Shown here: piece by piece, positions 48,833-57,338 of the stretch
Position numbering within the stretch: position 1 is the stretch's first letter
How the letters are laid out: each line of letters opens with the position of its first letter
Source of the DNA: CAVRRZ01 sp963723745
GTDB taxonomy: Bacteria > Actinomycetota > Actinomycetes > Mycobacteriales > Geodermatophilaceae
NCBI GenBank assembly: GCA_963723745.1
Contig: CAVRRZ010000001.1
Location: 992,001-1,056,000 of the forward strand
Direction: 5' to 3'
Length of the DNA stretch: 64,000 bases
Program-made: the position numbers and the translations under genes
The notes under the pieces: generated by a model
Database searches by the model: none
Told to the model about the DNA's origin: nothing
What the model saw: the letters and a program-made list of their open reading frames with translations, nothing else

Positions 48833-48900
48833 TCATCGTCTGCGTGCGCGGGACACACGCCGACACGCCGCGGAGCCGAGCACGCAGACGATGATCAACT
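48827..48900. repeat. Palindromic repeat family A, copy A4
   Basis: The 21-bp arms (AGTTGATCATCGTCTGCGTGC and complement) enclose a 32-bp loop. Both convergent neighbours end inside it: dppF at AGT TGA on the left arm and the MFS gene at AGT TGA on the right arm. Confidence 0.92.
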
Positions 48901-50097
48901 GCGGGCGGAGACCAGGCGGGGGCGGGCGGCAGCCACGCCCACGGCGGTCTGCGCGACCACCACACCGAGCAGCAGGAGCAGGCCGGCGAGCCAGCCGCCG
49001 GTGGTCTCGGTGAGCACGCCGACGGCGACCGGCCCGCTCGCGGCGAGCAGGTAGCCGGCGCTCTGCGCGGCGGCCGAGAGCCGGCCGGTCTGCCCGACGT
49101 CGCGGGTGCGCAGCAGCACCAGGGTCATCGCCAGCGGGAACGCCATGCCGGTGCCCAGGCCGTACAGCAGGGCCCACAGCAGGGGTGCGGACGACGGTGC
49201 GAGCAGCAGCCCGGTCAGCCCGACGGCGGTGGGCACCCCGGTGGCGACGACCCAGCCCACCTGGCTGCGCCCTCGGGCGGCCAGCGTCGGGACGATCAGC
49301 GACGCGGGGGCGCCGAGCACGGCGGCTCCCGCAGTCAGCGCGCCGGCGCTCACGGCGGACAGCCCCGCCTCGGCCTCGAGGATCTCCGGCATCCAGGTGA
49401 GGAACCCGTAGAACGACAGCGACTGCAGCCCGAAGAAGCCGGTCACGGCCAGCGCCACCCGGTTGCGCAGCATGCCGCGCCGTTCGGCCGGTGCCGGGAC
49501 GGGGACGCTCGACCCGAGCCGAGCCCGGGCGAACAGCGCCATCGCGATCAGTGCGGCGAGCGACGGGAGCGCCCACACCGCCAGACCGCGCAGCGCGCTG
49601 CCGCCGGCCAGCGCGGCGAACGGCTGCGCCAGCCCGGCGCCCGCCGCCGCGGACAGCGCCATCGAGGCGGTCACCAGGCCCACCACCCCGGCGGCGCGGC
49701 TGCCGTACTCGGCCCGGGCCACCGCCGGCAGCAGCACGTTCGCGACGGCGATGCCGGCGCAGAGCACCACCGTGCCCGCGAACAGCCCGACCACTCCGGC
49801 CAGGCGCAGCCCGATGCCGACGACCAGCAGCACGAGCCCGGCCACCACGGCGCGGTGCAGCCCCAGCCGGCCGGCCAGCGCCGGCGCGAGCGGGGAGAGC
49901 AGCCCGAAGACGACCAGCGGCAGCGAGGCGAGCGCGGCCACCGCGGTCAGCGGCACGGCCACCTCGGCGCTGAGCTCCCGCAGCAGCGGCCCGACGGCGG
50001 CGAACGGGGCCCGGAGGCACAGCGCGACCAGCACGACGACGACGGCGGGCGCCACCAGGCCGAGCCGGAGACGACCGCGGTCCGGCGATTCCTGCAC
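48895..50097 (-). CDS. MFS transporter, CynX/NimT family
   Basis: This 400-residue permease has twelve predicted helices. LCLRAPFAAVGPLLRELSAEV near the start, SPLAPALAGRLG and the WMPEILEAEAGLS segment match the CynX (cyanate)/NimT (2-nitroimidazole) group. The substrate is unknown. The GTG at 50097 has a GGGGGG site four bases upstream. A longer in-frame ATG start would add a hydrophilic segment not seen in the family. The stop lies within repeat A4. Confidence 0.88.
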   Translation of the reverse strand: MQESPDRGRLRLGLVAPAVVVVLVALCLRAPFAAVGPLLRELSAEVAVPLTAVAALASLPLVVFGLLSPLAPALAGRLGLHRAVVAGLVLLVVGIGLRLAGVVGLFAGTVVLCAGIAVANVLLPAVARAEYGSRAAGVVGLVTASMALSAAAGAGLAQPFAALAGGSALRGLAVWALPSLAALIAMALFARARLGSSVPVPAPAERRGMLRNRVALAVTGFFGLQSLSFYGFLTWMPEILEAEAGLSAVSAGALTAGAAVLGAPASLIVPTLAARGRSQVGWVVATGVPTAVGLTGLLLAPSSAPLLWALLYGLGTGMAFPLAMTLVLLRTRDVGQTGRLSAAAQSAGYLLAASGPVAVGVLTETTGGWLAGLLLLLGVVVAQTAVGVAAARPRLVSARS

Positions 50098-50225
50098 GCA
50101 TCCCCCCGTCGACCTGTCCCGGGCATTCTGCGCCGCCCCCTCCGGTGCGTGATCGCCAGGGCATCCATGCAGGTCGCGGGCGCAGATGCTCATCCAGGTG
50201 TGGCGCAGGGTGCAGGACGTCGAAG

Positions 50226-50239
50226 CCCGTGGCCACGGG
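50226..50239. terminator. Short hairpin downstream of the DcrB-domain gene
   Basis: CCCGTGGCCACGGG, a perfect 14-bp palindrome with AGC/GCT continuation on both sides, lies nine bases after the stop of the gene ending at 50248. It is probably a weak terminator. Confidence 0.45.
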
Positions 50240-50247
50240 GGCTCGGG

Positions 50248-51558
50248 TCAGGACGGCGCGATGCGGTCGTCCACCACGTAGGCCGGCCCGAGGACGCCGC
50301 GCAGCTCGGCCATCACCGCCCGGTAGGCGGGCAGGAACGCGTCCCACGCGCTCTGCACCGACGGCAGCTGCGGACCGCCGAGGTCGGGATGGCCGGCGTC
50401 GTACTGGACCAGCAGGTCGGCGACCCGGCGGGCCAGTGCCACGGGGATCGGCAGGTCGAAGTGGTCGACCGGGTAGTCCCACCGTCGCCTCGTGCGGTCG
50501 TCGGCGGCCCAGAGCAGATGACCGGACCCGGGGTCGAGCATGGCCGTGAGCCGGTACCGCGGGTGCCGGCCGACCGGCGGACCGCCGCCCCAGGTGATCG
50601 GGGTGGGCAGCGCCCCCGAGAGCCGGTCCAGTGCCGAGGCGATGCCGTGCTCGTCGACGTCCGAGTGCTCCCGGAAGCCAGGGACGAGCCGGGTCACCAG
50701 GACGCCCACGGCCCAGAGGACGTCGAGGGGAGTGACCTCGCCCGCGTCGAGCCTCTCCCGCCAGACCGCTGATGCACTGCGCGCCTCCACCGCGGCGCGC
50801 GCGAGGTCGGGGGCGCGGCCCGACCCGGGGAGCAACGACGCGGAGCCGTCGGTCGCCACGGCGTCGCCCCAGGCCAGCAGCCGCTCCAGTCCCGGGCCGG
50901 TGTCGACGACGCCCTGGGCGGCGCGGCGGACGGCGGCGACGTCCCAGGCGTCGATCGGCTCGGCCGCTGCGGGGTCCAGCAGGTGCGGGGCGCCGTCCAG
51001 CAGGTCGACGGTGGTGACCACGAGCCGGTCCACCACCGGCACCGGATCCCCGCCGGCGGCCGGCGGTGGCCGCGTGTCCGCGGCCCCGCAGACCACCACC
51101 GGTGCGGCGGGCCCGGGTGCGGACGGCGGTGGCGGCGCAGAACTGTCGAGCTCGAGGTCCCGCAGCACCTCGTCGAACAGGCCGGCGTAGCGCTCGTGCG
51201 CGGTGGCCGGGGTGGTCGCCGTCGCGGTGAACCCGGTGCCGGACAGGGCCAGGTAGATCTGGTGCTGGACGACCCGCACCCCGTCGGGCGGCACCCACGA
51301 GAACAGCCGCAGGTACGCGACCCCCGTGCGCAGCGGCAGCACGGTGAAGGCCTGCTCCTCGTAGCCGGGGAACTCGCGGCGCAGCAGGTCGCCCTGGACG
51401 GCGGCGTACCGCCGGGTGTCCAGGGTCGGGTCCAGCGGCTCCCGCGAGACGATCACGTTGGCCTGTCCGTCGGGCGCCAGCAAGGTGAACGACTCCTTGA
51501 CGAACCATCCCGCAGGCACCGGCGCGCGCAGCCGGCTCCGGGTCCACTCGGCGGTCAC
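50248..51558 (-). CDS. DcrB/DUF1795-domain protein of unknown function
   Basis: This 436-residue protein has an N-terminal DcrB/DUF1795-like domain (about 1-140): FTLLAPDGQANVIVSREPLD, then DLLRREFPGYEEQAF and SGTGFTATATTPATAHERYAGLFDEVL. After a proline-rich linker, about 260 residues form a helical domain I do not recognise (WDVAAVRRAAQGVVDTGPGLE, WDYPVDHFDLPIPVALARRVADLL). No signal peptide is seen. DUF1795 proteins include the Eag chaperones of type VI and Rhs effectors, but no effector gene is next to it. The GTG overlaps the preceding gene's stop as GTGA, so the two proteins probably work together. Confidence 0.7.
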   Translation of the reverse strand: MTAEWTRSRLRAPVPAGWFVKESFTLLAPDGQANVIVSREPLDPTLDTRRYAAVQGDLLRREFPGYEEQAFTVLPLRTGVAYLRLFSWVPPDGVRVVQHQIYLALSGTGFTATATTPATAHERYAGLFDEVLRDLELDSSAPPPPSAPGPAAPVVVCGAADTRPPPAAGGDPVPVVDRLVVTTVDLLDGAPHLLDPAAAEPIDAWDVAAVRRAAQGVVDTGPGLERLLAWGDAVATDGSASLLPGSGRAPDLARAAVEARSASAVWRERLDAGEVTPLDVLWAVGVLVTRLVPGFREHSDVDEHGIASALDRLSGALPTPITWGGGPPVGRHPRYRLTAMLDPGSGHLLWAADDRTRRRWDYPVDHFDLPIPVALARRVADLLVQYDAGHPDLGGPQLPSVQSAWDAFLPAYRAVMAELRGVLGPAYVVDDRIAPS

Positions 51559-53615
51559 GGCAGCGGTACCGCGACGAGGGAGCCGAGCATCGCGTAGGTG
51601 AACCCCGTGTCGGCCTGGCCGGGCGTGACCAGCCGGCCGGTCCGCAGGTCGAGCAGCGGCGACTGCGGCAGCGTGCAGCGCACGACCGCGGTGCCGTCGT
51701 GCACGGCCAGCAGGTGCGCCTGCCCCTGCACGCGCAGCACCGGGTGCAGCGGTCCGCCGTCGGTCACCGTCCCCAGCACGCCCGGGTCGGCCCACGACGA
51801 GAGCGCGTACCAGCGGGCCCCGGTGCGCTCGTCGAACGCCCGGCTGACCTCCGCGTGCGCGGGGAGGTCGGCGACCATCCGCAGGGGGGCCGGCCCGGCC
51901 GCCGGGTCCCACTCGAGCACCCGGGTGCGACGCCCGTCGACGTCGGAGAGCGACACCGCCGGCACCGGGCCGGGCAGCCAGCGGGCGGTGACCGCGGCGG
52001 GGCCACCGGCCCAGCGGACGCCGTCCACGACCGCCCCCGCGGCGTCGCCGGTGAGCACGTGCGGGCCGTGCTGGAGCCGGCCGGTCACGAACGGCGGGCC
52101 GTACAGGAGGCTGCGGTCGAACCGGCCGGCCGCGTCGACGACCACCTGCGCCAGGCAGGGCTGCTCGTACTCGTCGACGGTCGGGACGGCGAACCAGACC
52201 CCGGCACCTGTCGAATCGGCGGCCGCGACGCCCGACCAGACCGGCAGGCGTCCGTCCGGACCGGGGGGGCGGTGGATGCCGCTGACCGACAGCTCCATCG
52301 AGCGCCACGTGCCCGCCTCGGGGCCGACCAGCTCGAGGCGGTGCAGCCCGTAGCGGTGCACGACGGCGCCGGTGCGCAGCGCCGCCTCCCCCGCCCGATC
52401 GGGGGCCTCGCCCGGTGCGACCGGCGTCGACACCAGCACGTGCACCGCCCCGGGCCCGGGTTGCACCGCGATGCTGCCTCCCGGCGGGAAGGTCGCCCGG
52501 TGCCGCACCGCCAGCTCGGCGTCGAACACCGTGAGGTCGTGACCGGTGAGCACGGCCACGCCGTCCCGGTGGACGGCACAGCTCTCCGGCGGGCCCGGCA
52601 GGTCGGCGACCCGGTCGGGGACCGCGGTCCCGGGCGGGAAGCGGCGCAGCTGCCAGCGGGAGTCGAAGTCCACGCAGCAGGCGACCACACCCCGGTCGGT
52701 GCGCCCGCTCGCGGTGACCATCGGCGCGACCACCCGGTGCTCCCGGTCGAGGTCGACGACCGGCAGCGGTACCGGCCACGGTCGCGCGCCCGGCAGTCGC
52801 ACCAGGGTGAACGGGGGATCCCGCTGGAGCAGCTCCTCGGGGAGGTCGGGGGCCGCATCGGGCCGGGGCGGCAGGTCCGTGACCGGGCCGGCGTGGACCG
52901 ACACCAGCCGCCCGATGGCCCGCAGCACCGCGCCCGGCCGCGGGAGCGCGGGGTGCACCTCCTCGGCGAAGCAGACGTCGAGCACCAGGTCGCCGGTGTC
53001 CACGGAGGCGACGGCGAAGCTGCGCCCGGTGCGGGAGGAGAACCGGCGGTCCGCCGTCCGGACCACGCCGGTGACCACCACCCCCGCCGGATCGGCGACC
53101 ACCCCGGCCGCGTCGTCGGCGAGCCCGACGGCGGTCAGGCCACGGGGCGCCGTGTGCTCGGCCGCCCGCCAGGCCTCGACGGTCGGGTGCGAGAGGACGT
53201 AGGTCGCCAGGGCGGCCGCGCGCAGCCGCAGCGGCCGGCCGCGGCGCACCGCGTGCACCGTGTGGGCCAGGTCGACCGGCGCGATGCCGATGCGCTGCCG
53301 CGGCCGGCCGTGGGCGTCGAGGAGCTCGGCGACCAGGCAGGAGCGCCAGCGGTCGTCGCGGTCGACGGCGAACTCGACCGGCAGCACGGTGATCGTCGTC
53401 CGGGCGAGCCAGCCGGGGGCGGCGTGCTCGGCCCCGTCGGAGCCGGTGGTCAGCCCGAGCACCGCACCGCTCGGGTCGCAGTCCAGCCGGAACGTGGTCT
53501 CCGCCGCGGTCGGGTGCAGCGGCAGGCACCGGTTGCGGACGTCGACCAGGTGCGCGGCGAGGTCGTCGTCCGTACCGCCGACGCAGGCGTACGTGCGATC
53601 CCGCTGGTCCTGCAC
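51555..53615 (-). CDS. Large beta-rich protein of unknown function
   Basis: I do not recognise this 686-residue protein. The first 270 residues include RRFSSRTGRSFAVASVDTGD followed by VLDVCFAEEVHP, which looks like a small OB-like barrel. The rest is a series of short beta-rich units (SCAVHRDGVAVLTGHDLTVFD, GVAAADSTGAGVWFAVPTVDE, VLRVQGQAHLLAVHDGTAVV, in parts) that suggest a propeller of about seven blades. There is no signal peptide or membrane helix. GGGAGG precedes the GTG start. It is translationally coupled to the DcrB-domain gene. Confidence 0.6.
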   Translation of the reverse strand: MQDQRDRTYACVGGTDDDLAAHLVDVRNRCLPLHPTAAETTFRLDCDPSGAVLGLTTGSDGAEHAAPGWLARTTITVLPVEFAVDRDDRWRSCLVAELLDAHGRPRQRIGIAPVDLAHTVHAVRRGRPLRLRAAALATYVLSHPTVEAWRAAEHTAPRGLTAVGLADDAAGVVADPAGVVVTGVVRTADRRFSSRTGRSFAVASVDTGDLVLDVCFAEEVHPALPRPGAVLRAIGRLVSVHAGPVTDLPPRPDAAPDLPEELLQRDPPFTLVRLPGARPWPVPLPVVDLDREHRVVAPMVTASGRTDRGVVACCVDFDSRWQLRRFPPGTAVPDRVADLPGPPESCAVHRDGVAVLTGHDLTVFDAELAVRHRATFPPGGSIAVQPGPGAVHVLVSTPVAPGEAPDRAGEAALRTGAVVHRYGLHRLELVGPEAGTWRSMELSVSGIHRPPGPDGRLPVWSGVAAADSTGAGVWFAVPTVDEYEQPCLAQVVVDAAGRFDRSLLYGPPFVTGRLQHGPHVLTGDAAGAVVDGVRWAGGPAAVTARWLPGPVPAVSLSDVDGRRTRVLEWDPAAGPAPLRMVADLPAHAEVSRAFDERTGARWYALSSWADPGVLGTVTDGGPLHPVLRVQGQAHLLAVHDGTAVVRCTLPQSPLLDLRTGRLVTPGQADTGFTYAMLGSLVAVPLP

Positions 53616-53713
53616 CTGCGCCTCCCGGCCCCCCGCGAGCCCGGCGTCGCACCGGGAGTGCCGGACAGCATGGAGGTCGAGCGGCCGCCGGGCAACGGGG
53701 AGCCGTGCGACGC

Positions 53714-53719
53714 TAGCCT
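53714..53719 (+). promoter_or_regulatory. -10 box of the tRNA-Ser promoter
   Basis: TAGCCT, eleven bases before the mature tRNA 5' end. Confidence 0.45.
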
Positions 53720-53729
53720 CGACCCGCCA

Positions 53730-53817
53730 GGAGGGCTCGCCTAGTGGCCGATGGCGGCGGTCTTGAAAACCGCTAGGAGTTCACAGCTCCTCGTGGGTTC
53801 GAATCCCACGCCCTCCG
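53730..53817 (+). tRNA. tRNA-Ser (anticodon TGA)
   Basis: The cloverleaf is complete. Acceptor GGAGGGC pairs with GCCCTCC, with discriminator G. The anticodon stem GCGGT/ACCGC has loop CTTGAAA, giving TGA at 53764-53766. A long variable arm, GGAGTTCACAGCTCC, is typical of type II tRNAs. The T arm is GTGGGTTCGAATCCCAC. CCA is not encoded. It would read UCN codons, mainly UCA. No repeated 3' end or integrase is visible, so there is no sign that an island uses it. Confidence 0.97.
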
Positions 53818-53946
53818 CTCTGTGATGTCGCACGACATCGGCACAGGTGTCCCGTGGCGCACGGCGCCGTCCCGGTCACGTGGGCCGAAATGCTCGGGAC
53901 GCCGGACCCATGCGCCGGGACGCGGTCGAACTCCACGCTGTGCCGC

Positions 53947-54606
53947 ATGACTCAGATCCCACGCCACGTGCTCGTCCCCTCCGCGCTGCTCGCCGGGCTC
54001 TGCCCGTTGGTCGCCAACACCATCCATGAGGACGAGGGCGGCGACGGTGCCCGCATCCTCGCCGCTGCCGCCGAGGGACTTCCGCTCGCCGGTCACGTCT
54101 CGCTGGCGCTGTACCTGCTCGGCTTCGTCGCGCTGGTCGTCGTCCTCGCGGTCCTGGCTGCCGGGATCGCCGCCCGCACCCCGGTGCTGGCCGGGGTTTC
54201 CGCGATCGCGGGCGCGGCCGCCGTGGCGGTCAAGCTGGCCGAGGCGCAGACCGGCATCGCGCTGCGCCAGGCGGCCGACGTGGTCGACCCCGGCACCGCC
54301 GAGGTGCTGGTCGGGATCGACGGCGCGGGCTTCACCGTGCACGGCCTGCTGTTCTCGCTCGCGCTCGGCGCCGCGGCGCTCGGCCTTCTCCGCTCCGGCC
54401 TGCTGCCCTCCTGGCTGGGCTGGTGGGGAGTCGTCATGGGTGGGCTCGGTGTGCTCAGTGCAGCCGTCGGCGTCGTGTGGGCGCCGAACTACGTCCCCAT
54501 CCCGTTCCTGCTGCTCCTGCTGTGGCTGGTGACGCTCGGCATCGTCGGCACCCGACGGCCGTTGGCCGGCGCTGCACCGACGACCGTCGCGGCGACCTCA
54601 CAATGA
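53947..54606 (+). CDS. Multi-pass membrane protein of unknown function
   Basis: This 219-residue protein has about six hydrophobic segments (LVPSALLAGLCPLVAN, ALYLLGFVALVVVLAVLAAG, LLFSLALGAAALGLL, WWGVVMGGLGVLSAAVGVVW, PIPFLLLLLWLVTLGIVG and others). It might be a distant DUF4386 relative, but this is uncertain. It is probably co-transcribed with the sensor kinase gene that starts four bases after its stop, so it could modulate or sense the same signal. Confidence 0.7.
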   Translation: MTQIPRHVLVPSALLAGLCPLVANTIHEDEGGDGARILAAAAEGLPLAGHVSLALYLLGFVALVVVLAVLAAGIAARTPVLAGVSAIAGAAAVAVKLAEAQTGIALRQAADVVDPGTAEVLVGIDGAGFTVHGLLFSLALGAAALGLLRSGLLPSWLGWWGVVMGGLGVLSAAVGVVWAPNYVPIPFLLLLLWLVTLGIVGTRRPLAGAAPTTVAATSQ

Positions 54607-54610
54607 CCGC

Positions 54611-56086
54611 GTGACAGTCCGCCCGGGGTCCGGCACCGACCGGGGAGCCACGGCCGCCACCTGGTGGCCGTGGCTCGTGCTGCCGGCGGGCGCCAGTGCG
54701 CTGGTGGCCTCCGGGCTGCTTCTGGGTGCGGCCACCGGCGCACCGCTCACCTCCGACGTCGAGGCGTTCGTCAACGTGCCGCTCGCCCTCGGCTTCAGCA
54801 CCGTGGCCGCCGGGATCTGGGCCACCCACCCCGACACCGCCGGGCTGCGCCGGCTCGGCGTCCTCTACACGGTCGTGGGTGTGGCCTCCGCGCTCGTCTT
54901 CCCGACCCACGCGTGGGCGCACGCGGCCGAAGGCCCGGGCAGCGATCTGACCGGGGGGAGCGTCGCGGCATGGCTCGGGGACTGGGTGTGGGCCCTGGGC
55001 GCGCCGCCGCTGCTGGCACTCGGCCTGCTGCTCTACCCGGACGGGCGGCTGCCCGGCCGACGGTGGTGGCCCGCGGCGGCGGCGGGGCTCGCGGCCGTCG
55101 TCCTGCTCGCCGGCGGCCACGCCCTCGACGCGCTGCCCGGGTCCGACTCCCCGGTGTGGTCGACGCTGGCGGGGGTGGGGTTCCTGCTCCTGGTGGCCTC
55201 CGCCGCGGCCGGCCTCGCCGCGCTGGTGCTCCGGATGGTGCGGGCGCCGCGAGGCAGCGACCTGCGCGGGCAGATCGGTGCCTTCCTGCTGGCCGGGGGC
55301 CTCGCGATCGTTGCCGCGGTCATCCCGGACGGCGACACCGCCACCCATCTTGCGCTGTCCCTCGCCGCCGGGGTCGCACTCCCCGCAACGGTCGCCAGCG
55401 CCGTCGTCCGGCACCGGCTGCTCGACCCGCAGGCCGAGCTCGTCGCCCGCCTCGACGCGGTGACGGCGGCCCGCACGAACCTGGTCACCGAGCGGGAGGA
55501 GGAGCGGGCGAGCCTGCGGCGGGAGCTGCACGACGGGCTCGGACCGTCCCTGGCGGCGATCGGCCTCGGCATGCGCAGACTCGAGTCGTCGCTGGCCGAT
55601 CCCGCGGACGGTGCGCTGGTGACCACGCTCGCCGACGAGGTGCAACGCGCTGTCGTCGAGGTCCGCCGCATCTGCGAGGGACTGCGCCCGGAGGCGGTCG
55701 ACGAGCTGGGCTTGGTGGCCGCGGTGACGGCGGCCGCGGACCGGCTCGGCTCCCTGGGCGGGCCCGCGGTCACCGTCTCGGCTCATCCGCTGCCCGCGTT
55801 GTCCCCGGCGCAGGAGGTCGCGGCGTACCGCGTGGTCATGGAGGCGGCCACCAACGCGGTCCGGCACGCCCAGGCCGGCACCGTCAGCGTCCGGCTGTGC
55901 TGGGAGGACGGGCTGGTCGCCGAGGTGGAGGACGACGGCGCCGGCATCGTCGACGGCGCCCGGCTCGGCGTCGGCCTGCCTGCCATGGCCGATCGCGCCG
56001 ACGAGCTCGGCGGCCGGGTGACCGTCGCGCGCGGGCCGGCAGGCGGAACCCTCGTGCGGCTCTGGCTGCCCGGAGGGCAGGCGTGA
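54611..56086 (+). CDS. NarL-type sensor histidine kinase
   Basis: This 491-residue kinase has about eight membrane helices in the first 290 residues, with no large extracellular domain. A HisKA_3 dimerisation box follows, with the phosphorylated His in EERASLRRELHDGLGPSLAAIG, and a HATPase_c domain has ATNAVRHAQ and EDDGAGI. The layout fits actinobacterial kinases that detect membrane-level signals. Together with the response regulator gene 13 bases downstream it forms a two-component system. Confidence 0.9.
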   Translation: MTVRPGSGTDRGATAATWWPWLVLPAGASALVASGLLLGAATGAPLTSDVEAFVNVPLALGFSTVAAGIWATHPDTAGLRRLGVLYTVVGVASALVFPTHAWAHAAEGPGSDLTGGSVAAWLGDWVWALGAPPLLALGLLLYPDGRLPGRRWWPAAAAGLAAVVLLAGGHALDALPGSDSPVWSTLAGVGFLLLVASAAAGLAALVLRMVRAPRGSDLRGQIGAFLLAGGLAIVAAVIPDGDTATHLALSLAAGVALPATVASAVVRHRLLDPQAELVARLDAVTAARTNLVTEREEERASLRRELHDGLGPSLAAIGLGMRRLESSLADPADGALVTTLADEVQRAVVEVRRICEGLRPEAVDELGLVAAVTAAADRLGSLGGPAVTVSAHPLPALSPAQEVAAYRVVMEAATNAVRHAQAGTVSVRLCWEDGLVAEVEDDGAGIVDGARLGVGLPAMADRADELGGRVTVARGPAGGTLVRLWLPGGQA

Positions 56087-56099
56087 GCGGGGGACCGGC

Positions 56100-56756
56100 G
56101 TGAGCGGGAGAAGGGTGCGGGTCGCGGTCGTCGAGGACCACCCCCTGTACCGGGACGCCGTGGTCGCCCTGGTCGACGGCTTGCCCGATTTCGAGGTCGT
56201 CGGCGCCTACGGCGACGCCGACGCCGCCCTGGCGGCCGCGGCCGACGACCCGCCGGACGTCGTGGTGCTCGACCTCGCCCTGCCGGGCACCGACGGCATC
56301 AGCGCCCTCGCCCGGTTCGGTGCGCTCACCCCCGCGCCGCCGGTGCTGGTGCTGACGATGAGCGAGGACCCTCCCGTCCTCGCGGCCGCGGTGCGCGCCG
56401 GTGCACGCGGCTACGTGGTCAAGGGGGCCGAGCCCGGCGACATCGCCCTGGCCCTCCAGGGAGTCGCCCGCGGCCAGGTGGTGTTCGGTGCCGAGGTCGC
56501 CCGTGCGGTCCTGGCGCAGGCATCGGGACGATCGCGCACCGGGCCGGCCGCGGCCTTCCCCGGACTGACCACCCGGGAGCTCGAGGTGCTCGATCTGCTC
56601 TCCCGGGGCCGGAGCAACCACCAGATCGCGACGGCGCTGTTCCTCAGCCCCAAGACGGTGCGCAACCACGTCTCGGCGGTGCTCGGCAAGATCGGGGCGG
56701 CCACCCGCGCGGAGGCGGTGGCGCTGGCCCGCGACAAGGGCCTCGGCTCCGACTGA
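56100..56756 (+). CDS. NarL/LuxR-family response regulator
   Basis: This 218-residue regulator has a receiver domain (acidic pair in VAVVEDHPLYRD, phospho-acceptor D58 in VVVLDLALPG, Thr in VLVLTMSED, Lys in YVVKGAEPG) and a LuxR helix-turn-helix (LTTRELEVLDLLSRGRSNHQ, then LSPKTVRNHVSAVLGKIG). It is the partner of the kinase encoded just upstream. Target genes are unknown; the operon or the neighbouring membrane protein gene may be among them. Confidence 0.92.
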   Translation: MSGRRVRVAVVEDHPLYRDAVVALVDGLPDFEVVGAYGDADAALAAAADDPPDVVVLDLALPGTDGISALARFGALTPAPPVLVLTMSEDPPVLAAAVRAGARGYVVKGAEPGDIALALQGVARGQVVFGAEVARAVLAQASGRSRTGPAAAFPGLTTRELEVLDLLSRGRSNHQIATALFLSPKTVRNHVSAVLGKIGAATRAEAVALARDKGLGSD

Positions 56757-56795
56757 CCCGCCCGGCTTCAGAACCTCGCTGCGATACGGATATCG

Positions 56796-56821
56796 GCGGT
56801 TATCCGCGCATGGATAGCCGC
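56796..56821. terminator. Hairpin between convergent response regulator and SRPBCC genes
   Basis: GCGGTTATCC and GGATAGCCGC (one G-U pair) around a GCGCAT loop, in an unusually A/T-rich stretch of about 60 bp between two convergent stops. A bidirectional terminator is likely. Confidence 0.5.
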
Positions 56822-56892
56822 AGATATGCGCATGAGGGCGCAATCCACCCGGCCCCGGAGCGGCCCGATGCGGTCACCCTCGACAGCCGTAC

Positions 56893-57336
56893 TCAGCGGA
56901 AGGTGACCGACTCCCCGAACAGACCCGTCAGGATCGCGCGGATGTTGTCGACGAGGGTGCGCTCGGCGATCGGGTCGATCATCGGCGCGAGGCTCGGCAT
57001 GCCGAGGTCGAAGGACGCCGTGAAGTGCACGCGCGCGCCGTCGTCCGCGGGGTCGACCGCCCACCTGCCGGTGAAGACGGCGAAGTCGCCGTCGGTCTGC
57101 GCGAAGGCGATCCGCCGGCCGACGACGTCGACGGTGTCGCGCTCGGTCCAGGCCAGGACGCCGTTGCGGAAGTTGACCTCCCACGCCGAGTCGAACACGC
57201 TCTCGCCGACGGCGGTGATCACCACCTCGCGCACCGTCTCGGTGAACCGCGGGTAGGTGGCGAAGTCGGCGACGGCGACGAAGACGCGGTCGGCGTCGGC
57301 GCCGGGCACGGTGGCGGTGACGGAGACGTCGGGCAC
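56893..57336 (-). CDS. SRPBCC-family protein (aromatase/cyclase-like)
   Basis: This 147-residue START/Bet v1-type fold has a hydrophobic pocket. ADFATYPRFTETVREVVI, NFRNGVLAWTERDTVD and FTGRWAVDP are typical of small polyketide-cyclase or aromatase-like and coenzyme Q-binding-like members. It ends an operon of three genes with an aminotransferase and an SDR, starting two bases after the aminotransferase stop, so it may bind or cyclise their product. No polyketide synthase is in view. Confidence 0.75.
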   Translation of the reverse strand: MPDVSVTATVPGADADRVFVAVADFATYPRFTETVREVVITAVGESVFDSAWEVNFRNGVLAWTERDTVDVVGRRIAFAQTDGDFAVFTGRWAVDPADDGARVHFTASFDLGMPSLAPMIDPIAERTLVDNIRAILTGLFGESVTFR

Positions 57337-57338
57337 GG

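Noticed and set aside
50248..51558. Type VI secretion component
   Set aside because: The DUF1795-like domain occurs in T6SS chaperones, but no other secretion gene is present and the host looks Gram-positive, so the label would be unsupported.
50248..53652. One 1134-residue protein joining the DcrB-domain gene to sequence upstream
   Set aside because: The upstream part is a shadow of the 686-residue gene in another frame. The GTG at 51558 overlaps that gene's stop and is the credible start.
53730..53817. tRNA-Ser as an integration site for a mobile island
   Set aside because: No integrase and no second copy of the tRNA 3' end are visible within the window, and the genes on both sides look chromosomal.
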